From the NCBI GenBank assembly GCA_958299035.1, contig CATQJL010000223.1, positions 77,021,600-77,085,599 of the forward strand: a stretch of DNA of 64,000 nucleotides. The letters run 5' to 3'. This DNA is from Cylicocyclus nassatus (taxonomy: Eukaryota; Nematoda; Chromadorea; Rhabditida; Strongylidae). The notes under the pieces are model-generated. The model saw nothing but the letters and a program-made list of their open reading frames with translations. It had not been told where the DNA came from and made no database searches. Positions 56,754 to 64,000 of this stretch are shown in pieces (position 1 is the stretch's first letter; each line of letters opens with the position of its first letter). Both the position numbers and the translations under genes were made by a program.

Positions 56754-56870
56754 AACCGCCTCGCTTGGGTCTCTCACGTGGTTCGATACAGCACCCACGG
56801 CCGCAAAGGCCTTAGCGGATGCGGTATTGTACCACGTGAGAGAGGCAAGCAAGGCGGTTCGCGAGGAGTT
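56754..56870. repeat. Nested imperfect palindrome
   Basis: ACCGCCTCGCTTGGGTCTCTCACGTGGT in parts mirrors ACCACGTGAGAGAGGCAAGCAAGGCGGT, around a CGGCCGCAAAGGCC centre. Confidence 0.8.
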
Positions 56871-56925
56871 GAACCACGTCGACCGTGACACTCAGGCTGA
56901 AAGCCTCTGTACAACCATACAACCA

Positions 56926-57244
56926 CTCAGATAATCGCCGGGGGCAGGCGGGCACCGGAAAAATAGTTTGCTGATCTCTTGCACCCCGCTCGCGGATTTT
57001 TTGCAAAGCAATCAGGACTTTTCGGAAGACCGCTTGCTGAATTCTCGATTCCTCAGAGATTCAGCTATATATCTGCAAAAGATAAGAGCGAAAAAAATTC
57101 AACAGGCGGTCTCTCAAAAATCCGCTGACTCAGCGAGCGGTCTTCCGAAAAGTCCCGATTGCTTTGCAAAAAATCCACGAGCGGGGTGCGAGAAATCAGC
57201 AATCTATTTTTCCGGTGCCCGCCTGCCCCCCGCAATTATCTGAG
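56926..57244. mobile_element. Nested MITE, copy 1 (319 bp), CTCAGATAATCGC ends
   Basis: CTCAGATAATCGCCGGGGGC mirrors the right end ..CCCCCCGCAATTATCTGAG. The dinucleotide CA flanks both sides. Arms run over 100 bp with GGGCACCGGAAAAATAG and GGTCTTCCGAAAAGTC blocks; nearly the whole element folds back. Confidence 0.88.
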
Positions 57245-57250
57245 CATATA

Positions 57251-57570
57251 CTCAGACAATCGCTGGGGGCAGGCGGGCACCGGAAAAATAGATTGCTGAT
57301 TTCTCGCACCCCGCTCGCGGATTTTTTGCAAAGCAATCAGGACTTTTCGGAAGACCGCTTGCTGAGTCAGCGGATTTTTGAGAGACCGCCTGTTGAATTT
57401 TTTTTCGCTCTTATCTTTTGCAGATATATTGCTGAATCTCTGAGGAATCGAGAACCCAGCAAGCGGTCTTCCGAAAGGTCTTGATTGCTTTCCAAAAAAT
57501 CCGCGAGCGGGGTGCGAGAGATCAGCAATCTATTTTTCCGGTGCCCGCCTGCCCCCCGCGATTGTCTGAG
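57251..57570. mobile_element. Nested MITE, copy 2 (320 bp), TA target
   Basis: CTCAGACAATCGCTGGGGGC mirrors the right end ..CCGCGATTGTCTGAG, flanked by TA on both sides. Six bases separate it from copy 1. The two copies share all blocks in slightly different order across the centre. Confidence 0.9.
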
Positions 57571-58125
57571 TACTACCAATTTACAACCAGATGACGCAAT
57601 GTGCAGTCAGTTACGATACAAAATGTGAAACTCAAAAGTAGAGGGAGCACAACAACTAAGTCATTCCATCAATCATTGATATAGACAAAGGATAGTCAGG
57701 ATAAACAAGGCAAAAGAGAATAAGAAATGCATAATGTGGAGGAACATCATTGAGGGACACGAATGTGCAGCAAATATAGAGATACATAAAAAAAGTGGAG
57801 CTTTGCTGCCGTGAGCATATTTCCATTGCGCTGCAGCGGCGTACGTGGCGTACGCGGCGTAGTATGAAGGAACCCTTCTCTTAGCCAGATATGACGTGAT
57901 ACCTCTTGCATTCCTAAACATTTTCTATTAAAAATATCACTATTTCTTTCACATCTCCTCATTCCCATGCAAGGAGAGGATTTGTTTTATTATTTAGTCA
58001 GACAATGACTCGGGACTTTGGAGCACCCCAAAATCTTCCGAAAAAGTACTGTCGCTTCTTTCACAACTACGAACTTTACAGTGAATCCAAAGGTCTTAAA
58101 CAGTAAGGGAACTTTTGGGCAGACA

Positions 58126-59090
58126 CCAGATTTTCGCAAACTCACACACTTCCTCGCAACGTGATCCTCCTTGAACGAAATCTCCTCAGCTCCTGACACA
58201 ATTCTCACGTGATGAACATGTTCGACTACATAGTGTTCAACTGCGCATGCTTGGTTTCGACAAGGATACCATCGAAGACACTTGTTCAGAGTTCTCACAA
58301 GATAGCTTCAAATGGATTTTTTTTTTCAAGATATTCAGGCTTATAAGTACCAATTTTAGGATCAGCGCTATGAAAAGGCCTGGATGAGGCAAAAAACGGA
58401 AGTCAAGAATCTGCCTGGACGCTGCCTACAGGGCCTTTCCGGCAGAAATGACGCTAAATCTTTAATACCATTTTGTAGAGCACACATCTTGTACATTATC
58501 AATGTAATGCCATTTCACATCTTTAGTGCAAAGAATTGTTTCATTAAGTTTCCTAAAAAGTAACGGAACAGCTCAAAGTTTCAAAGCTCTCCTATCAATG
58601 ATTTGATCGCAATTAAAACCATAAAGCGATCGAGCAATTCTCATTTACCCTTCAAGATCCCTTCCAGAACTAATGCGAAATGCCCCTCAACTTCCCAAGT
58701 TTCTTTCCAGCAATTTTCTTACCCAAAAATTCCATAAATTGGATCGGATTTTCTTTTACTTTTCAAGACTGTTCTTGAAAGTGATGCGCCCAGGTTTCCT
58801 TTTTCGGAGGCTTGCGCTGCAGAAATGACGGATACCTCGGCGGTTTCAAGGAATTTCGAAGTTCACCTACCCGAAACTGCCACTTCTTCCACATCCAGGT
58901 GGAGTCTAACTAACACTTTGAACCATCTCTACAGAAATGACGAGAACTTCTTAGACACCTTACAGCTTTAGAGACTGACCATAATCTCTTGCACCCTAGC
59001 ATCATTCATTTGATCCAATCTTTGACAATTCGACGCTTTCATCAAAAGTGACACCGGAAACACATTACACTCCAAAATCCCTTACCTGAA
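58126..59090. repeat. Paralogous segment, uninterrupted copy
   Basis: Matches 18613-18812 and then, without the 3-kb interruption, 21862-22648. The right edge is where LINE copy 2 is inserted; the other copy continues past this point with different sequence. Confidence 0.85.
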
Positions 59091-59091
59091 A

Positions 59092-60660
59092 TTCATTTAT
59101 TCATTCATGAATACACTCGAAGTGCGCCGTGAAGAAAAAAGACGAAAATTTCGGGACACAAGGTGAAGAAAACAGCCAAACTTTAGACTCAGAAAACAGA
59201 GAAGTTTGCGGAGATAACTGGTAGAAAGAACACGAAGCCCTAGACCCACACTGACTAGCCAATTTTACAGACGAAGCAAGAAAGAGATGGCCAGCAACTA
59301 TTCTCGAAAATCTGCCTTCTTTAGTACCCGTGATGATCCCAATTTCGGTGTCAGTGAGCTCGCGGGTAAAGCTAGCTCACTAGATCCCGATGAGAATCAA
59401 TAAAAGAGGGCAAATTCTATTCCGACGTGGTGATAATAAATATCTACCAGCTATAGAGTTATATTCAAACGAAAGAAATCTGCCCTAGACGGGGACTTGG
59501 GCTTCGGTGGTACTATGAGATGTAGATTAGGTTCCCTACGAATGGAACTGGTTGTTTAGGTCGTTAGTAAAACAGTGACCAAGTTAGTAACAAAGGTAGC
59601 ACTGCAAAAAGCAGTCTGTCTTTGTTTTAGATCTAACTACCTAGCATAGCATCAAATGCTTTACAAACAAGCTAGTTGCACAAATTAAGGAGAAGACGTA
59701 GTCTTAGTTGCAAAATCAGACGCGTCTGGAGTTGAAAGCAAATCGAACTCAAGGGGAGCGAACCAAATGCAGCACATGCAAGGTGGCCAGATATATAGTT
59801 GAATCAAGAATCTATATCAACCTGAAGTATTTCATTGAAAATCTTCTTTCTAAGTTCACGTTTGAATGATTTACTATCACTACAGGCTAAATATTTGCAA
59901 GGCAATTTTTGGAGCAACTTTTCTACTCGGTTGAAAAAAATCATGACTCAGCAAGAAACTAAATCGTTTGCGCCCACCATTAGAATACATTGCATAAAGA
60001 AAAACCAGAAATCCTTCTATGGCTGAGCTTGAACACCCAGTATTTAGAAGGTTTCAATCTAGTTTCACCCCCTGAAAATCCTAAAAGCGAGTATGAGATC
60101 ATGAATATGTCGACGATATGAGAGGCTTTTCAGATTGAGTCTTTCAAACGTTTTTTATAGCTAAGAAGCAACTGTGGATAAACAGAATTAAGGAAACAAC
60201 TATAGAACAGAAGAAGTCCTTGCGAATACTTTTGAACCTTTCCAAACTTCGTTTGTGCTTTCTTAAAGAGAGAGGGCACCACACCTGGCCGCCTACTCTA
60301 GCGCGGGGATCACTAAGGCTTTGTAAAGCTTCAATAGAACCTTTACGTCTTTCACCTTAGTATTGCGGATTATCGTGTACATAATAGAAAAATCCGTGTG
60401 TTTAAGGAAAAAAACTGTGATTCAAATTTTAATCGCTATCACCAGAATCCCAAGTCTGTCATAAGCGTCTTGTTGACTAAAGCAACTCTCGGTGCTCATA
60501 ATAGACTTTTTGATTACGTCCAATATGAAAAATGGAGCTTTTGCCAATTGATAGAGATGTCCCATTTGATACACCAATCAATCATAACATCGATAGAGCG
60601 TTGTAAGGCCTCTCGGACAATATTTCGGTTATCATCATTATACGATGCATCTTGATGATC
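59092..60660 (-). mobile_element. CR1-like LINE relic, copy 2, same 5' truncation
   Basis: Aligns with 19682-21290 over its whole length, from an (AAAT)n-like tail (ATTCATTTATTCATTCATGA) to just beyond 'catcttgatg.tca.cgtac'. Coding part 59830-60650 is broken by several frameshifts; plus-strand open frames here are mirror readings and not genes. More decayed than copy 1. Confidence 0.82.
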
Positions 60661-61232
60661 AGCGTACCGACGGTCCTTCAGAAACTACCGTCTGCAAGCC
60701 CTTTTCATACACCTCGGTTTGTAAAGGGCTTGAAGAGCAGTTATTTCTTAGTATAGTGATCTATATTCTGCTAACGGGCCACGTCTTTCTCTTGATTATG
60801 TCTGTTGGCAGCGCGTAGGGCACCTAACTCATAATAGTGGTTTAAATAGGGCGTACAACATCGTTTTGTGAGAGCGGATCATATTTTTTCTCAGTGGTAG
60901 AGGGCTCGTACGGCAGTTTTTCGAGAGGTTTGAAGATCTGTAGAACATTTCTTTTAAATATAGTTTTGTAAGCTTCCCGTAAGAGTTCTTTTTTGTCTTC
61001 GGTCTGCAGGCATCCCACAGGGCAGCTCTTTCTTGAAATATCGCATTGTAAGCAGCCCATGCCACTTTAAAATATTGATTTAGGCGCACCCGAAAAACAG
61101 TTTTTTTTTAATTTTTGGCGTGTGGACTGCTTACAACGCGATGTTTTAAAGAGAACTCCCTGGGATGCCTGCAGACCGAACAATAAAAAAGAGCTCCTAC
61201 GGAAAGCTTAAAAACTATATTTCAAAAAAAAA
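60661..61232. repeat. Degenerate repeat forming a palindrome
   Basis: Relatives of the 23970-24750 repeat. 'gtaagcttcccgtaagag' .. 'ggtctgcaggcatccca' (60940-61080) are mirrored by 'tgggatgcctgcagacc' .. 'ctcctacggaaagctt' (61125-61215). Confidence 0.6.
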
Positions 61233-62579
61233 TCACCTGACAATGATTAGCTTCCAGGGATGGGCACTTTCAAAAACCATCGCTCGCAATTATATTCGTA
61301 AAAATCGGAGATCTTGAAAAAACTCTACTTTTGTCTTCAAAAATTTGCAGATTGCAAACTATGGCCCTACTGTGCTTCAACCTGAATAGCTTCCGGGGAT
61401 GGACACTTCTACAAAAATATTTCTTCGCAGGCAATGAAATGTATGAATGACTCGAAAAAATATTGCTATCAGAGACCACACTGCACAGAAGCTGGTCTTG
61501 CTAGAAAGTACCTCGAAATTTCTGGAGAAAGATAGCATTACATACACTATTTTGTTCTGCAGGTAGAATAATGCCAAAAGATTTTCACGCTGCACTTCCG
61601 AACACTCCAATTAGCTTTGCATAGTCAGGTTGTCTGGAAAATAATCCCGCATTGCATCCTACCGCGACAGAATGATCAAAAGGAACAGCGGGTGGGGTAT
61701 GTTTTTGTACAGCAAAGCAGGCCCTGCGAGAACAAGTACGAATCATCAAACTTTTTTCGCCTGAAGTTCGAGTCCAAAATATAAAAAATTTCCAAGTACC
61801 TAAAATCGCATTTCCATTCATAAAGACTTGAGAGTTTCCAATTTGCATAGGCGTACTCTTTACATCAGACATTCACCTGTACAGTTTGTGGAATTTCCCC
61901 ATAACTAAACGAGAAAGAATTTAAGTAAAAAGTGCGAATCTGTGATTTTTTTCAGAAACTAAACTGTACAGGTGAATGATGATGAATGAATGACGAATGA
62001 TCAAATGAATGATGTAAAGAGTACGCCTGTGCAAATTAGAAACTCCTAAGTCTCCATGAATGGAGATACGATTTTTAGGTACTCTTGTAGAGCTTGCTTT
62101 GCTCTACTAAAACATACCCCGCTCGCTGTTCCTCTTGATCACTCTGTCGCGGTAGGGTGCAATGCAGCATTATTTTCCAGACAACCTGATACTATGCAAA
62201 GCTAATTGGAGTGTTCGGAAGTGCAGCGTGAAAATCTTTTGACATTATTCCACTTGCAGAACAAAATAGCGTATGTAATGCTATCTTTCTTCGGAAATCC
62301 CGAAGCACTTTCTAGCAAGACCAGCTTCTGTGCAATGTAGTCTGATAGCAGTATCTTTTAAAGTCATTCATAAATTTCATTGCCTGCGAAGAAAAATTTC
62401 TGTAGAAGTGTCCTTCTTTGGAATATACTCAGGTGGAAGCCCGGTAGTGCCATAATTTGCAATCTGCAAAGTTCTCAAGACAAAAGTAGAGTTTTTCAAG
62501 GTTTTCGATTTTTGTGAAAATAATTGCGAGCGATGTTCTTTGAAAGTGCCCATCCTTGAAAGCTAATCATTGTCAAGTG
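61233..62579. mobile_element. Large palindrome, 1.35 kb, ~640-bp arms
   Basis: Left arm 61233-61887 mirrors right arm 61961-62579. Outer CACCTGACAATGATTAGCTT against AAGCTAATCATTGTCAAGTG; inner CACCTGTACAGTTT against AAACTGTACAGGTG. Spacer ~73 bases. Arms differ by small indels, such as a GAATGAATGA expansion near 61975. The minus-strand open frames inside lie in the arms and are not supported as genes. Probable foldback transposon. Confidence 0.85.
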
Positions 62580-64000
62580 GATTTTTTAGCGCGATAGTAC
62601 TTTGCAGGCTCAAAATTCTCGGCAGAAGTACGTTCGACATCACTGACTTTGAAAACATGCAGGCGATTTCCTGCGGGGCCAACTCACAGGCGGCAATGTT
62701 CTATGAGCAAAAGTAGAATTTTGAGTCAATTTTTATGCTGAAAGCAGAATATAATTTCTCAAAAGTTTATGGTTTGTATAGAATTTATTGCGAGAGACAA
62801 TTCTCTGAAAATGTCTCTAAACACTGTTTCCTGACTCCAAAAACATTCAGATGCATTTTCTCGCTGAGCCAAAGCTTCGTGAATGTGAAGTGAATGTCCT
62901 CGATTTTCATGCCGGGAGTAATTTAGCGCTCTCAAGGGGGAATTTCAGATGGAGTTCCGGAAATCAAATAGGAATGTTGTTTTTGATAGAGTCAATCTAA
63001 AGTCAAGCTTTACCCGAAAAAGCTCTCAGTATTGGTTGGACATGTGTAAAAATTACAGTAAACTTTTTGCGGCGGGACGCACACCCTCAGCTGGCAGCTA
63101 GCCAACGCGGCACTCAATCATTGCGGCGTTCTTCACTTATTCATGTCTTTCATGTCAATTCGAACTTTTTTATTGTCGTTATCTTCTGTTCAAATGTTTC
63201 TTTCTTCATTTAACGTTTGCAATTTAAGGGGCCAACTTGTTGTGCGTGCCAAGCCATACGATGGAAATAAGCGGGTAGAATAGCTAGCAGGTTTAACTTT
63301 TCTTTTGTTTATCTGTTTCTTTTCTCTTTGTTTCGTTTTCTAGCTTTTTTGGCTGTTTCGCTCGGAACATTCATAAATCTTCTAAGCTTTTTCATTATTG
63401 CATGCTTTTTTTAGTGCAAAGGTAAAGGGGAACGAAAAAGTGATTCCTTACGCACCAATAGCTATCAAAGTGACATAGAAGATTCATTTCCATAAAAATT
63501 GCACACACATGGCGGAACGTACGGCAGTAAAAATATCCTTTTTCTCGATTTTCATGCAGTTGCTGGAAGAATTTAGGCAGAAAAGGTGAGTTTTTTCAGT
63601 GGACTGTCATGTTCGCCTCTTATAAATGTTAATATTCCAGCTCGCTAGGAATCGCTCTCACAAACAGGATAGTTGGGGGGGGGGGGGGGCAGCCAACACG
63701 AACGATAGATTGTGCCAGCCATATGCGCTGCGTAGGTCAAATCTTTTTCAAATTCCATATTTGCGCTGTGGTGTTATCTCGAAGCTCAAAAAAACGCTGG
63801 GAGCTCTGTATGCCCTGATTCTTACTGTTCGACACCATTTTCAATCCAGTTTAGAACATATAGTTTCAAAAAGGCTTCTTGTGCGACATATTGACAACCA
63901 CTGAAGTACTCAGTATGCTCATTGGCAGCTATCGTTCATCTTAGCATACTCCCGGATAGCTAGCAATTTCCAATCAGAACATTAAATTGGAGTGTGTCGA
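62580..64000. other. Unassigned end of window
   Basis: A diverged relative of the 5170-5915 repeat is seen near 62660-62720. A 15-base G-run lies at 63675-63689 inside an unsupported 92-codon open frame. T-rich tract near 63300-63415. No gene recognised. Confidence 0.35.

Larger units (their letters stand above)
56596..57875. mobile_element. GGGTTCC-ended element, 1280 bp, 3-bp duplication TTC
   Basis: Same ends as 529-824 (GGGTTCCTTCATACTACGCC and mirror), flanked by TTC at 56593-56595 and 57876-57878. Arms continue with GCTGCAGCGCAATGG and its mirror. The interior holds at least three more palindromes (56754-56870, 56926-57244, 57251-57570). No transposase. Confidence 0.87.

Noticed and set aside
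57164..57579. 106- and 70-codon frames with 'GAGGHRKNRLLISRTPLADF'
   Set aside because: They span the arms of the nested palindromic MITEs and appear on both strands.
61585..61872. 95-codon minus-strand frame
   Set aside because: It lies wholly in one arm of the large palindrome; the mirrored arm has it broken.
1..64000. CRISPR arrays, bacterial operons, rRNA, tRNA, spliced-leader RNA
   Set aside because: Tandem repeats here lack short direct repeats with unique spacers, and I saw no tRNA B-box context, rRNA core or SL1-like sequence. The window is eukaryotic repeat DNA.

Overview
This window reads as repeat-rich eukaryotic, metazoan nuclear DNA, most plausibly from a nematode. Supports are CR1-type LINE fragments, many mariner/Tc1-type and hAT-type elements, a higher-order satellite, and dispersed arrays of TACGGTAG / TACTGTAGG motifs that resemble repeats I associate with rhabditid nematodes. 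The organism call is inference. I see no conserved cellular gene, no tRNA or rRNA, and no operon. Almost everything I can explain is a transposable element, its relic, or a satellite. Three unrecognised open frames are listed at low confidence.

Layout. 1-1.1 kb: array of ~130-bp TACGGTAG units split by a MITE with a 3-bp target duplication. 1.45-3.94 kb: two long foldback elements with ATCGAT-rich tandem arms. 4.8-6.5 kb: degenerate tandem repeats and a 600-bp foldback. 7.0-16.7 kb: satellite of ~190-bp monomers in a ~1.92-kb higher-order unit. 18.1-22.6 kb: CAGTG-ended MITE, then a segment whose paralogue lies at 58.1-59.1 kb; this copy is interrupted by a foldback that itself holds a CR1-like LINE (19.68-21.29 kb).

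23.9-24.75 kb: degenerate tandem repeats. 26.6-28.5 kb: three TA-flanked MITEs end to end. 29.8-32.3 kb: LINE relic abutting a 1.6-kb foldback with TACGGTAG arrays. 32.8-38.4 kb: MITEs, including a mariner-ended element. 39.0-39.85 kb: hAT-type element with a perfect 8-bp duplication that carries an inverted TACGGTAG-like array. 40.3-41.2 kb: foldback. 42.5-47.3 kb: TA MITE, CAGTG MITE, a second hAT-type element with a perfect 8-bp duplication, and a foldback. 48.4-51.3 kb: two related mariner elements, one keeping a transposase helix-turn-helix relic, and a short MITE.

52.5-54.6 kb: an island much richer in A+T than its surroundings, coding on the minus strand for the only long intact protein here, a Penelope-like reverse transcriptase with all catalytic motifs but no visible endonuclease. 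54.7-55.8 kb: foldback and two hAT-type MITEs. 56.6-57.9 kb: one MITE with three further palindromes nested inside. 59.1-60.7 kb: a second, decayed LINE copy cut at nearly the same 5' point as the first. 60.7-62.6 kb: degenerate repeats and a 1.35-kb palindrome. 62.6-64 kb: unassigned.

The genes do not form a pathway. The picture is a gene-free region built by nested transposition, in which inverted repeats predominate. Boundaries and target duplications were read by eye; family names rest on termini and motifs, not on database searches.
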